Below, one piece after another: positions 42,194 to 54,142 of a stretch of 64,000 nucleotides of DNA. The stretch is from positions 209,220 to 273,219 of the forward strand of contig NW_019775591.1 in the NCBI RefSeq assembly GCF_001039355.2, read 5' to 3'. The stretch comes from Lingula anatina. Taxonomy: Eukaryota > Brachiopoda > Lingulata > Lingulida > Lingulidae. The translations under genes were made by a program, and so were the position numbers. Every line of letters starts with the position of its first letter. The first letter of the stretch is position 1. The notes under the pieces were generated by a model. It saw only the letters and a program-made list of their open reading frames with translations, ran no database searches and was not told the DNA's origin.

Positions 42194-42299
42194 ACATGTA
42201 TAACTGTTTCTGTTGTGTTTACTGTATGGGACTTCCGCATGTGCGCTTAACTGTTTGGAGTGTAAACCATTTAGACATATATTTGATACGCCTGTTGGA

Positions 42300-42690
42300 N
42301 TTTTTATGGAGAAATAGGAAGGGGCCACGTGATGCATATTTCCACCAAAACTCATTCCTCGTCTGCATATTTGAAGCAATAAATTAGCTTGCGGTTTTCA
42401 AATTCATTGCATTTAGGACAAATTTGTATAATAATAGGTTTAATAGAAATACCTGTGCTGTGAGATAATCCAAGACATGGCATAAGCTTTTAACCTAGAT
42501 TTAGGAGTTTTCAGTAAAATTTCGTCGCCAAACCTCATTATTTTGAGTTTGATATGGGCATTATACGACTACCATTCATTTCACACCAGGACATTTAATT
42601 AATCAAAAGCATGTGGCTACTCTCCTAAACTGTTCGCTCCATTATTTTTCATAAGGACAAATGTCATTTTCTTGCATTTTTTCCATCAAT

Positions 42691-42752
<62 letters not shown>

Positions 42753-43716
42753 CATCTTGAAATGACGTTTCTAGAAATCAATTACTAATGTCAACCTTTC
42801 TCTTTTTCTTTCTCTCTCTGTCTCTCTCTCTCTCTGTATCTCTTTATATCTCTCTCATTCTCTATATATCTTTCTACATAAGTAGACCTATCCAAATGAC
42901 ATGGGACTTGAGATTATATCTATGTTTGAGAGAGAGAGAGAGAGAGAGACTGGCGTTTTTCTCACTTTATATTTTATTCTACATAACTAGACCTTATGTA
43001 GTCTTTCTACATAAGTGACATGGGTCTTAAGACTAAAAACTTAAGACTATACCGGTAGTTCTATGTTTGAGAAGGGCATAGTGCTTTCCATTTAAACACT
43101 ACTTTGTGTAGAAAAAGAATTATCCATTTTACGTTGATACTGTATTATAATTCTTCGTTCTTAGCGTATTTCATTCTCGTGCAAAGTATGCTAACTACCA
43201 GTATTGTTCAATGCGCTTTAGAAATAGACGAGCCGCTATCGAAGTAAATTCCCCATATCTCTGTTTCAGTCTATCTCAGAGAAAGGTTTTATTTTATTTA
43301 TTTCTTTATTTATTTATTTATTTATTCTATCATTATATACTGTTTTATTTAAGTGTGAAGGTTATCAAACTTTGTAAAACGTCAGGTAAAAGTAAGAAAG
43401 TTGAATAAACTTTCTCCTCAAATTGCAAAATGCTTCACACCTTACAACCTCTGTACACATATTTAACAAATGGTATCAGTTCACAAGGGGCAGAAACTTG
43501 AGGGCAAGGGGCAGAAACTCAAAAATAAATCGTGACAGTACAAGTCGCATTGCTCTCTGAATTTCACATAAACAGCACTATCATTTTATTTCACATAATT
43601 CCACATTCTAATTTACCAAGAAATTCCAAAGTTCATTCCATGTGATATAAAGGTATATTTCTAATGTCAATAAAGGGAGGAAAACGTGAAACACTGTTTG
43701 TAGTCCTTTTTCAGAG
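42300..43716. other. join (N at 42,300) and spacer downstream of copy C
   Basis: No gene seen. Contains an (AAT)n run (42,691-42,751), CT and GA microsatellites (42,806-42,850; 42,928-42,950) and a TTTA-rich stretch (43,288-43,330). About 43,150-43,440 is the reverse complement of about 59,230-59,500, the 3' flank of the intact gene. Confidence 0.7.
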
Positions 43717-44596
43717 CTATTGCAGATCAGGGTCGAACTCTTTGCGATCAATCTTGCCGTCATCATTGGCGTCCATGTCGTCAAATGCAGCGTTAATATC
43801 TGTGTATCCCTGTAGGACATTGCTGAACTCATCCACGTTTATATAACCATCTCTAAAACATAACAAATCCTGATAAACGCTACGTGCGGTAGGCCACGCG
43901 ACAGAGGAAGCCTTAACGAAGCCGAAAAGTGTTTTAGGCTTTTTTCTCAAGCTATTCACATGAAGTGTTCTATTTTCGTAGATTTGCGGTTGAATAATCT
44001 TGTTACAATGACAGTGAACCACGCTAGACACGGTCAGCTACTATAAGAGACTAACTTTTTTAAACTGATTTACACTCAGTTACGCCATATTTTATGTGTT
44101 ATGGGCTCGTGTACCAGGTTAAAATTCTGAAGAAAGCAAACTTGTGAAAGCGAGTGAAGCTCCATGTTTAACCAAGGAGTTGGAAAAATTCTTGATTTAG
44201 TTTAACGAACCTGGAACAGGCCCCTAAAACACCTGTTGTGAAAAAAAAAAACAACAACATTTGATCTGAATAATTTGCCTTGAGAGACGAATAAAAAAGT
44301 TCGTAAATATCAAAACAGTTGAAACGTAAATTTGTATTAGGCTTATGTAATTTTCATGTACATCTGAAAGCCACAGTATGGGTCTACATGTATGTGAACA
44401 TGCGTGATTGGGTGGCATGTGAAGTTGACGGTGTTGGTACTAGTACCGACATCCGGGCTCCGTATCTCGAAAGGTTCGCTATGTTGCGCACGTGTGTTAG
44501 TGTCTCGATTCCATAACCGATTCTATTTCGAGATACGGGGCCATGAAATCGAGACTCACTTGCACGTACGCAAGTGTCTCGCTTCCATGGCCCCAT

Positions 44597-45024
44597 ACCA
44601 AATGAGTTACATTCCCCATATGAACAGTGAGGGGATGCCTGAAATATAAATCGTGAATTAATTAATCTCTCTCTCCCTCTCTCTCTTTATCTCTGCTCAA
44701 TCCTCCTCCTACACACGCTCACCAACACGGCGCACGCATACACACACACGGGTACACACACACACGGGTACACACACACGTACATAATGGTTTCCAGGCG
44801 ACCATTTACGTATTGCATTTCAATTTCAATAACTTAAATGTACGGTGTCATTTTTTCTTTGTAATGCTAAGTTCACCTTATACCATACATGTGTTGTGAA
44901 TGTGTTACGTATGCACTTCCCGAGAAAATACCCCGGTTAATACACCGGTTCTAGTAGACCCACCTTCGTGCAGTCTGCGCAGAAACCCCTCTTCCCTTTG
45001 CCGCAGCAGAGAGATTCAGCTTGC
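44597..45024 (-). repeat. near-identical duplicate of 45,879-46,306 (partial exons 1-2), next to gap
   Basis: 428 bp repeat the exon 2/intron 1/exon 1 region of copy C at an offset of 1,282 bp and end exactly at the N run (45,025-45,169). Part of exon 2 is replaced by MITE hairpin. Very likely a gap-filling artefact, not an extra gene. Confidence 0.8.
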
Positions 45025-45169
45025 NNNNNNNNNNNNNNNNNNNNNNNNNNNNNNNNNNNNNNNNNNNNNNNNNNNNNNNNNNNNNNNNNNNNNNNNNNNN
45101 NNNNNNNNNNNNNNNNNNNNNNNNNNNNNNNNNNNNNNNNNNNNNNNNNNNNNNNNNNNNNNNNNNNNN
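45025..45169. other. assembly gap (145 N)
   Basis: Run of N. Confidence 0.99.
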
Positions 45170-46638
45170 TTTCGAGATACGGAGCCCCGCACGTTCATGT
45201 TAATGTTTACACGTGATTCTTTTCGTGTGTGCATGCGTGCGTGCGTGTAGTAATCAAGTAATAGCATCCACAGTTCAAACTCACCCGTCTGTATCAATCG
45301 TGTTAAACATTTCTTTTGGACCCCAGTTTTCTCCCTGATCATCCTGGTCCTCACCAGCCTGGTCCTCGTCTTCCTGGTCCTCAACTTCCTTGTCCTCAAC
45401 ATCCCTTTTCCTCCCGTTATTCGTACATCTGCAACTGGCGTAGGGTTTCATCGTCGAGCCTTGACGTATGTACATGAAACTGTGCATATAATGCAACGAT
45501 CTCGTATTTATTACATTGACTTTGACAAGAACACTCTCTTCATGATGTCAGGTGGATGATGAATTCACTATTTTATTAACCTATTTCTTGTTGTTAATAT
45601 TTACTTATTTTCATTCATTCATTTATTGTTTTCCTATCTTTATTTTACTCTGGTTATTTCATTTACTAATTTTTACTGTAACTAACACAAAAATGTACGC
45701 AGAATAGCCAGGGAAATATATGTGAATGTCTTGTGATATTTTATAAATATGTACATGACATTTTTCGTGAAATTTATTTCAAGCCATTGGTTGTATTAAA
45801 GCAAGAGAAAGAGAGAGCGACTTGATCTTACGTGATGGCCGCACCGCAGTCACTTCTACATGGACTATCACACGCGCAACCAAATGAGTTACATTCCCCA
45901 TATGAACAGTGAGGGGATGCCTGAAATATAAATCGTGAATTAATTAATCTCTCTCTCCCTCTCTCTCTTTATCTCTGCTCAATCCTCCTCCTACACACGC
46001 TCACCAACACGGCGCACGCATACACACACACGGGTACACACACACACGGGTACACACACACGTACATAATGGTTTCCAGGCGACCATTTACGTATTGCAT
46101 TTCAATTTCAATAACTTAAATGTACGGTGTCATTTTTTCTTTGTAATGCTAAGTTCACCTTATACCATACATGTGTTGTGAATGTGTTACGTATGCACTT
46201 CCCGAGAAAATACCCCGGTTAATACACCGGTTCTAGTAGACCCACCTTCGTGCAGTCTGCGCAGAAACCCCTCTTCCCTTTGCCGCAGCAGAGAGATTCA
46301 GCTTGCCAGAACCAATCCAATAAACGCAAAAGTAGCAAAGGTAGTCATCTTCTAAAATGTGAAGTGACAATATGACAATATGACAAAAGGACAAAAATTA
46401 CGAAATTTCAGAGGACACTGGAGCTCAATTCCATTCTGTCAACAGCTATACTATACTGTCAGCCGATTAGAGAATTCATACGATGTTCTCTAAAACCCAA
46501 TGTGCAAAAGGGCAATCGGCGTCCTGACATACTATGCAGCATTTTAATAAAATTTCATCGACAGAATTTTTACCTAAGTGATCCTTGATTACTTCTCTCT
46601 CAGCCTCGAAATGATTGAAAAACGACCACAGTATGAAG

Positions 46639-46646
46639 TATTTATA
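46639..46646 (-). promoter_or_regulatory. TATA box of copy C
   Basis: TATAAATA within 'aaaacggTATAAATActtcat' on the minus strand. A short leader exon follows, ending at a TTAG|GTAAAA donor (46,573). Confidence 0.65.
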
Positions 46647-47492
46647 CCGTTTTCAACAGCAGTGCAAGCTCGGTCAAGGCAGCGGATTTTGAAGTAGTGT
46701 AAACAGCTGTATCCTCAAGAGATCAAAGCATTTGTAACGGACATTAAAGGTTTGTACTGGTACAGGCATTTTACAATGATTTGCCTTAGTCTGGATTATC
46801 ATTAACCGACTGATTCGGCAATACCTAGAAAGATAATTGAGACTGCTTTCCATTTGTGGAAATTTTTTTCATCACAAAGACAATACATCTTTAGGTTTTA
46901 TGAATGTGCATTTTAAAAATCTTTCTTAAATCGGTTGAACGTGATTATTAGACATAACATCATCGATTCATCAACGAATCAAAGGATTCAGAGGTCTGAT
47001 GACATTTTTTTTAACTGAAAACCCCCAAAGCTAGGCGAAAAACGTGGTGACACTGTATTCTGTTTAGTTGCACCGGTGAAGTGGAATACATGTTGCCTGT
47101 TTACCTACAACATATAAAAGCACAGGAGCTGCTGCACGTTTAATATTTGTTTGCAGGTTCAAATTCTTGAAAGTTCATCGATGTTTTGATAGAAAATATT
47201 TCTTATTATTGCGTTTGATAACCATTACAGGAAAAACGTACAAGCAGAGGGTGGTTAAGTCAGTCGCGGTGTAACAGGAATGGACGTCCTACCGGGTAAG
47301 AATGAAGTGCGGCTGCCATATGATTTGTACAGGTTAGGGTTATTGGTGTATTAGGGTAAATAAAATGAATTTGTAAATAATTTCCATCAACATGAGCAAT
47401 AATTGTGCAGTGAAAGGAGGTTTGAGATTGACTGTAGTTTCAATCAAAACTTGGAAGACAAAATGGATCTATTTTAGTAATAGTTTTTTCAA

Positions 47493-47495
<3 letters not shown>

Positions 47496-47527
<32 letters not shown>

Positions 47528-48790
47528 TTACCTCAAATGCACGGGTTTCATTTGATACAAGTAGCCCTGTGATGTACGAGAACTATTACATTTTATAAGT
47601 AGTTCATCGTAACTTTTAATATACACATATTTCCCCCTAAGAATGTATTTCAATTATTCACACGATTCTCCATTCGTTCTACATTGCATTGCCGTATACA
47701 GTAGATCAAAGTAGTTTCTGTATCAAAAGTTGTTAGTACCAGTATCGTAATGTGCCTTTACAATGACAGATGTATGAGACGCTTTCATAGTAAAACCCTC
47801 ATACGTCTAGGCATTCAATCCGTCAGTTTAACTGATTTTGTTTTAATCTGGGTGGAGATATAAATGTGAAGGTTGTCAAACTTTGTAAATTCATCTCAAA
47901 AGTTATAAAGCGTGTGTGGGCTTTCTACTAAAGAAGCAGAATTGTTCAAATTTTACAAAAAACGTCAACATTATCTTCCATTTGATTTTAACACCACGCA
48001 TTTACTAATTTCTTAGAGCAACCACTCGACCATGACAGTAATTATAAACCTTTCTTCTACTTCTTTGTTGTTTCTTTTTTGGTAGCACCCTATGTTTCTA
48101 AATCCATTTTCTATTTGCTTGACTTTTTTCTGGGAACAGGTTGGGAGGGAAAAGAAGGACAACTCCCGTTCGCAAGGTAATATTTCCAGTATTTCATAAC
48201 AGATTACGGAAAAATATTACACTGTGAACGTGAATTGTCCTATTATTTTCCCTTCCAACCAGTTCCCAGAAAAAAAGGCGTGCAACGATAAAATGGACTG
48301 GAAAACAAATGGTGCCACCAAAGAAGAAACGCGTGATGTTAAAACCAAATTGAAGATGGTGTTGACCTTTTGTGTGAAATGTGAACAATTCTCTTTTTTA
48401 ATAGAAAGCCAACACAACTTTTATAACTTTTAAGCACAACTGACAAAGTTTGACAACCTTCACATTCATATATCCACCCAAACAAAAATTATACTGACGG
48501 ACTGAATGTCTGTATGAGGGTTTTACTATGAAAGCGTCTCATACGTCTGTTATTGAAAACGCACATTACAATACTGGTACTAACACCTTTTGATTCAGAA
48601 ACTACTTTGATCTGCTGTATACGGGAATGCAATGCAGAATGAATGGAGAATCGTAATGAATAATTGAAATATATTCTTAGGGGAAATGTGTGGAAATTAA
48701 AAGTTACGATGAACTACTTATAAAAATTAGTTGTTCTCGTATATTATAAGACTTCTTGTATCAAGTGAAACCCGTGCATTTAAGATAATC
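47496..48790. repeat. head-to-head inverted pair of array spacer blocks
   Basis: The plus-oriented block (47,496-48,190, led by a GA tract) is followed at once by a diverged inverted copy (48,200-48,790), arms about 590 bp. Arms are clearly similar but carry many substitutions and small indels, so this is an old inversion-duplication, not an assembly echo. ORFs within are not shared. Confidence 0.85.
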
Positions 48791-50114
48791 TCTCAGGTTG
48801 AGTTGAGGATGAGATTCATTTATTAATTAATTGTCCATTTTTTAATGATCATCGTACTGATGTTGTATATATAAAAATGAAAGAATAAAAGTGGTATGGT
48901 GTCTCCTTGAACTAAACGCAGTCTTACTGATGTCATCTATCACGCTCCCTGAAAAATAAGAAAAAAAAATGAAATGACATAATATAGATATAGGTTAAAA
49001 TCGATAATGATAATAAAAAACTGAACGTTGGGCGATAATGTACATGGGGAGATAATTGCTCTTTTAAATTATCCTAGCCAACTTGCTCCAACGAACCACT
49101 TTCGCTTTTTATATGCACAATGTTATTCCCTGTGGGTTTTGGCGGGGAGAGATATCCTATTGTACGTGTTCTAAACGAACATCAAGGGCAGCCGAGGATG
49201 ATGAGATACGGACCGAAGTGATGTGTTCGAAATCTTTAATAAAGATGGATGAGAGTAAACGGTGCTTGTTCTGTAAAAAAAATCAATCGCTGAATTCAAT
49301 AGTATTAATTTGATAAGTAACGCGTTAATTTATAGCAAGTTCCATCCTTCTATACAAAAGAAATCTTAACAACCAGATGTTATATGGAACTTATTTGAGG
49401 AGATAAAGATATATTAAGCCAATGAATTATAACATGGACAATGTAGGGAATGCATAACTCTTAAAAAAGCAGTGTGTCAAACAAACTTGAATCAGTGATT
49501 TGATTTAAGTTCTGATATCTTAAAATGCGTAAAAGGGAATCGACTGATGTTAAAATGCTATAAAACCCCGTTTACAACCCTAAAAACTAAATCTCTGGAT
49601 CTGCTTGGTAAAAAAAAAAAAAAGAATGTAAGCTACATGCAGGGGAAAACTTACGCTCACGACTCCATTGATTAATCAGCTGTCAGCAACGGCGACTGTC
49701 TTTGAAAGCCACTTGGTAGATCACGTGATAACACAGGTGACTCTAAGATGTACATGTAGTGGGCCTATGGAAAATTAAATTAAAATATATTTTACAACCT
49801 TAAAACATATGAAAAGGGCATCTTACCCACTATAGGTCCTTTAATTGTCGATGTTGAAATTCTTGTTAGGGTTTTGTCCGCCATTTTGAAAATTGTCATT
49901 TTACCAACCTAAATGGCTGTTTTCAAAAAAAAAAAAAAAAAAAAAAAGATACACCTGTGTGTTAAGCATCCTTTTTTTTGGCCATAGAAATCACTCGCTC
50001 ATCAAAAATTTGTTTCACTCAACCTTTTTCAAAATAATTATATACGTGCATATAATTACTACAGTTACTGTACATGAAAAACATATGCTTTGTATGCATT
50101 TCCAAAAATAGTAA
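48791..50114. repeat. inverted spacer matching 5.9-6.6 and 9.8-10.3 kb; empty insertion site
   Basis: Reverse complement of the unit-2 spacer. At about 49,270-49,300 it contains the single uninterrupted 'acaagcac' (as gtgcttgt) where unit 2 holds the 3.2-kb transposon. No gene. A poly-A tract sits at 49,926-49,948. Confidence 0.75.
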
Positions 50115-50438
50115 AATTACCGACCTAAAGAGTGCTCCTAGTTAGCTCAAATTTCTCATCAGAAATGAAATTTTTGGCCCATTTTGTCTCTAAATCACCT
50201 GTTCATGGAGAGATATCTTTAAAAAAAGTTATTAATTACCCTACCCTATTAATATACCCCTGTACATGTAAGTGCCGCAGTTTGTGTCTATGTGCACGTG
50301 TGAGGTCGGTTTGGCATGTGAGGATGATGGTGTTGGTACTTGTACCGGTATATGCACGTTCATTTTATGTTTACACGTGTTTCTGTGAGCGCGTGAGTGT
50401 GCGTGTAGAAAGTACAAGCATCCAAAGTTTAAACATAC

Positions 50439-51109
50439 CCATCTCTGTCAATCGTGTCAAACACTTCATTTGGATCCTGGTTTTCGCCTTGATCATCCTG
50501 GTCTTCATCACCCTGGTCCTCATCTTCCTGGTCTTCAACATTCTGGTCCTCAAAGTCCTCAGCGTCCCTTCTCGTACATGGGCATCTGACGTCGGGTCTC
50601 TTCAGCCATCCTTGATGTGCGTATCTGCAAATAATGCGAGAATCTCGTGTTTATTGCATTAACTTTGACAAGGACACTCTCTTCCAGGTGTCAAGCGGAT
50701 GATAAGGTCACTGTATTGTTTATCCATTCCTTGTTGTTATTATTACAAGTGTTCATTTATTTATTTATTTTTATTTTTGTTTTTCTATCAATATTTTACT
50801 ATGGTTATTTCATTTATTTATTTTTACTGGTACATGTAGTCAGAAATGTACGCAGAATAGAAATATGTGTGAATATCTTGTGTATTTTTAAAAGATGTAC
50901 ATGTACATGTACATGATGTATTTCTTTAAGTTCATTCCAAGTATTTATAGAATGCACTTCCCGGGCAAATACCCCGGTACTAGTGGACCCACCTTCGAGC
51001 AGTCTGCGCAGAACCCCGCTTCCTTCGAGCCGCAACAGTCGGATTCAGCTTTCTCCATTAAAGTTGCCAGACCCAAGGCAACTAACGCAAAAATCGCAAA
51101 TGTAGTCAT
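50439..51109 (-). pseudogene. Cys-rich/EF-hand secreted protein, copy D (exon 2 deleted)
   Basis: Exon 1 (51,109 to 50,993, 39 codons) is intact: signal peptide M-T-T-F-A-I-F-A-L-V-A-L-G-L-A, then E-S-D-C-C and F-C-A-D-C-S-K before GTGGG. Exon 3 (50,624 to 50,439, 186 nt) is intact, with C-P-C-T-R-R-D-A-E-D and acidic E-D-Q repeats ending I-D-R-D-G at a GTATGT donor. The 370 bp between them align with copy C only at the ends; the piece carrying exon 2 is deleted. No exon 4 is found further left, and the TATA box region is also deleted. A functional protein is unlikely. Confidence 0.82.
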
Positions 51110-51515
51110 CTTCTGAAATTTTAAAGTGACAATATGGAGTTGACACAAGAACAAAATTTTAAGGGATTTTAAAGGACAGTGGAGCCCACATCTCTACTGT
51201 CAGCAGCTATACTAAGCTTTCAGAGGCACGCCGGCAATAAAGACGATTTCATACGGTGTTCTCTAAAACCCAATGTGGAAAAAGGCAATCGCCGACGTGG
51301 AACACTTTGTAGAAATTTAAGGAAATTTCTTCGACATTATTTCACCTGAGTAGTCCTTGATTACCTTTCCCAGTCTCCAAATGATTAAAAACGTCCCACG
51401 TTTGAACTAACCAACAGCAGCGCAAGCTCAGTCAAGGCATCGGCGTTTGAAGCAGAGTACACACCTGTATTCAGAAGAGATCAAAGCAAGTAAAAGGGAT
51501 ACCAATGTTATGTAC

Positions 51516-52043
51516 CGGTGTACCATGAAAATCTGACCCCATGGGATTTGGACTCCCATGAAGAAAGACCCTACAGGGGTATTTTATATTTAGTCACCAT
51601 ACCATTGTTTTCCACATGGCTTGCATTTTGACATATATTTTGTAAGTATTTGTAAATTTGGTAGTGAAAATGTTGGTGAAATTAATAATTTTTGAAACAG
51701 GTATTCATCTTACAACCTGTGATATGAATACTTGTTTTTTTTTTCAAAGTATTCATCTTACTACCTGTACGATTTGGACTCTCATAGCCTTTTCATAGGA
51801 GTCATTGGATGGACAAATACACATTTTTAATTTTCTTATTTTCTCGTGCAAATTTTTCAAAAAGTGCCAATGTATTCTCCATTATGCATTCTACAAGATA
51901 AAAGTTAAATACTCAAATAAAATAAGATTTACAAAGTTTTGTGACGGGGAGTCAAAATTTCACGGAGGGAGTCAGATTTTCATTATAAAATTTTGACTGG
52001 GGGAGTCAGGATTTCATGGGAGTCAGATTTTCATGTTACACCG
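51516..52043. mobile_element. 528-bp MITE with GTAC flanks
   Basis: Ends CGGTGTACCATGAAAATCTG and, inverted, CGGTGTAACATGAAAATCTG, with GTAC at 51,512-51,515 and 52,044-52,047. Paralogous spacers at 4.39, 14.28 and 46.75 kb lack it. Internal 'gagtcagattttcat' modules repeat near the right end. No transposase. Confidence 0.8.
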
Positions 52044-52165
52044 GTACTGGCATTAAACAATAATTATACCTAAGTCTGGATTTACAATTACCGACTGGAT
52101 CGGCGATGGGTAAAAAGATAATGTATGTTTCTGACTAATTTTCATTTGTGGAACTTATATTCATC

Positions 52166-52312
52166 CTGGCGCCGAACAGTGATAGCAGAGCTGAGGGAGG
52201 GGGACCTTACATGGGGACAAGCCCAGCACGTAGCCAGAGACAGGGCCAAATGGAAAGAAGTGACTGTGGCCTTATGTCCCACAAGGGATGAAGAGCATTG
52301 ATTGATTGATTG
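52166..52312 (+). mobile_element. 5'-truncated LINE 3' end with (TTGA)n tail
   Basis: Open frame W-R-R-T-V-I-A-E-L-R-E-G-D-L-T-W-G-Q-A-Q then A-R-D-R-A-K-W-K-E-V and a TGA, as at the C-terminus of endonuclease/RT-type LINEs, followed by four TTGA units. Target duplication ATATTCATC at 52,157-52,165 and 52,313-52,321. Confidence 0.9.
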
Positions 52313-52321
52313 ATATTCATC

Positions 52322-53101
52322 AGAAAGAATCAATATTTAGGTTTTACGCATGCGCATTTTTGAATCAAGCTTTATTCTGGTTGAACGTAATCATTAGACA
52401 TAACATCACCGATTCACCAACGAATCAAAGAATTCAGAAGCATGTTGACCAAATTTTTACTGAAAACTCTCAAAGCTAGGTTAAAAACGTGGTGACAATA
52501 CCTTCTGTTGCACCGTTGAAGTGGAATACGATGCCTTTTAACCTATTACAAATAAAATCACATTGAACATTTAAGGAGCTGACATTTGATGTTTTATTCA
52601 CGAGTTGTGTTCATTTATTCAAATAATACATGTACAGCTTTGTGGTAACTCTGCCGTCTTGGATACAGCTAGACACTTTATGCGGGTTCGAATTCTTGCA
52701 AGTTAATTTTTTTTTGTTTTGTTTTTTGCTAGAAATGATTTCTAAAGATTGCGTTTGATAACCATTAGAAGAAAACGTACAAACAGATGGTGGGCGTGTC
52801 AGTGGCGGTGTAACAGGAATGTAAGTCTTAGGAATGAAAGACTGGGTTCCCATATGATTTGTACAGGTTAGGGTTAGTTGGTGTATTTGGGTTAGTATAT
52901 GGGACGAATGACACGTTGCACAAAAGTAATGGAAAGCGGTCTACGGTCCCTAGCATTCCTGTTACACCGGTACAAATAAATAAAGGTGGGTACTTTTGTT
53001 ACTCGTGAAAACCACTTTTTATTTCCCAATATGCATGAAACGTTCATATTATTTAACCTGATCCATGCCCCCCCCCCCCCCCACCACACACACACTACTT
53101 N
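52322..53101. other. array spacer, no gene; ends at poly-C and single N
   Basis: Gene-upstream spacer of copy D. A poly-C/CA tract (53,070-53,096) abuts the N at 53,101. The sequence 'gttcatattatttaacctga' before it recurs at 54,143. Confidence 0.7.
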
Positions 53102-54142
53102 AATTACCGACCTAAAGAGTGCTCCTAGTTAGCTCAAATTTCTCATCAGAAATGAAATTTTTGGCCCATTTTGTCTCTAAATCACCTGTTCATGGAGAGA
53201 TATCTTTAAAAAAAGTTATTAATTACCCTACCCTATTAATATACCCCTGTACATGTAAGTGCCGCAGTTTGTGTCTATGTGCACGTGTGAGGTCGGTTTG
53301 GCATGTGAGGATGATGGTGTTGGTACTTGTACCGGTATATGCACGTTCATTTTATGTTTACACGTGTTTCTGTGTGCGCGTGAGTGTGCGTGTAGAAAGT
53401 ACAAGCATCCAAAGTTTAAACATACCCATCTCTGTCAATCGTGTCAAACACTTCATTTGGATCCTGGTTTTCGCCTTGATCATCCTGGTCTTCATCACCC
53501 TAAGGTCACTGTATTGTTTATCCATTCCTTGTTGTTATTATTACAAGTGTTCATTTATTTATTTATTTTTATTTTTGTTTTTCTATCAATATTTTACTAT
53601 GGTTATTTCATTTATTTATTTTTACTGGTACATGTAGTCAGAAATGTACGCAGAATAGAAATATGTGTGAATATCTTGTGTATTTTTAAAAGATGTACAT
53701 GTACATGTACATGATGTATTTCTTTAAGTTCATTCCAAGTATTTATAGAATGCACTTCCCGGGCAAATACCCCGGTACTAGTGGACCCACCTTCGAGCAG
53801 TCTGCGCAGAACCCCGCTTCCTTCGAGCCGCAACAGTCGGATTCAGCTTTCTCCATTAAAGTTGCCAGACCCAAGGCAACTAACGCAAAAATCGCAAATG
53901 TAGTCATCTTCTGAAATTTTAAAGTGACAATATGGAGTTGACACAAGAACAAAATTTTAAGGGATTTTAGAGGACAGTGGAGCCCACATCTCTACTGTCA
54001 GCAGCTATACTAAGCTTTCAGAGGCACGCCGGCAATAAAGACGATTTCATACGGTGTTCTCTAAAACCCAATGTGGAAAAAGGCAATCGCCGACGTGGAA
54101 CACTTTGTAGAAATTTAAGGAAATTTCTTCGACATTATTTCA
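53102..54142. repeat. near-identical duplicate of 50,115-51,344 with a 189-bp deletion
   Basis: Base-for-base copy of the copy-D region except that 50,515-50,703 is missing. It starts immediately after a single N and is bracketed by a direct repeat of about 50 bp (53,042 and 54,143). Looks like an alternative haplotype contig inserted into a gap. Confidence 0.88.
53429..53907 (-). pseudogene. copy D' (duplicate of copy D, exon 3 truncated)
   Basis: Exon 1 (53,907 to 53,791) is identical to copy D. Exon 3 retains only its 3' part (from 53,501 down to 53,429), because the 189-bp deletion removed its start and acceptor. Exon 2 and exon 4 are absent. Non-functional, and possibly the same locus as copy D. 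Confidence 0.8.

Larger units (their letters stand above)
27191..42299. mobile_element. Polinton/Maverick element, internally disturbed
   Basis: Contains the diagnostic set: A32-like packaging ATPase, adenovirus-type cysteine protease, double-jelly-roll major capsid, jelly-roll minor capsid, retroviral-type integrase and protein-primed family B polymerase. Two small conserved proteins, a small basic protein and a BIR protein are also present. Coding density is high from 28,785 to 42,167, and capsid-block neighbours are packed tightly. Terminal inverted repeats are not visible: both ends stop near lone Ns (27,190, 42,300), so boundaries are contig edges, not true ends. All main ORFs are intact, which suggests recent activity. 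Confidence 0.9.
44453..45188. mobile_element. palindromic MITE in intron 3 of copy C, containing misjoined sequence and a gap
   Basis: GGGCTCCGTATCTCGAAA at 44,455 is inverted at 45,170-45,187. The flanks ('gtactagtaccgacat' and 'gcacgttcatg') match the uninterrupted intron at about 50,336-50,366. Within it, 44,526-44,542 is another inverted copy of the end, and 44,537-44,593 is a second hairpin. The remainder is a displaced copy of 45,879-46,306 plus 145 Ns. Confidence 0.7.
43717..46348 (-). pseudogene. Cys-rich/EF-hand secreted protein, copy C (14-nt deletion in signal peptide)
   Basis: All four coding exons are present. Exon 1 (46,348 to 46,246), exon 2 (45,920 to 45,832, 89 nt), exon 3 (45,479 to 45,285, 195 nt) and exon 4 (43,852 to 43,717, 136 nt) have consensus splice sites and the family phases. 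Exon 2 encodes PHCSYGECNSFGCAC. Exon 3 has S-C-R-C-T-N-N-G-R-K-R followed by the acidic E-D-Q-x repeats. Exon 4 completes EF loop 1 and gives loop 2, D-A-N-D-D-G-K-I-D-R-K-E. Compared with copies A and B, exon 1 lacks 14 nt at G-L-V-L-A, which shifts frame to a TGA before the Cys-rich part. It is therefore probably a recent pseudogene. Intron 3 hosts a MITE with an assembly gap. Confidence 0.85.

Noticed and set aside
45016-45402. ORFs containing long X runs near the gap
   Set aside because: They translate Ns; the only real coding part is exon 3 of copy C (45,285-45,479).
50132-50662. 176-aa plus-strand ORF, repeated at 53,119
   Set aside because: Runs antisense through exon 3 of copy D; conserved only because the whole segment is duplicated.
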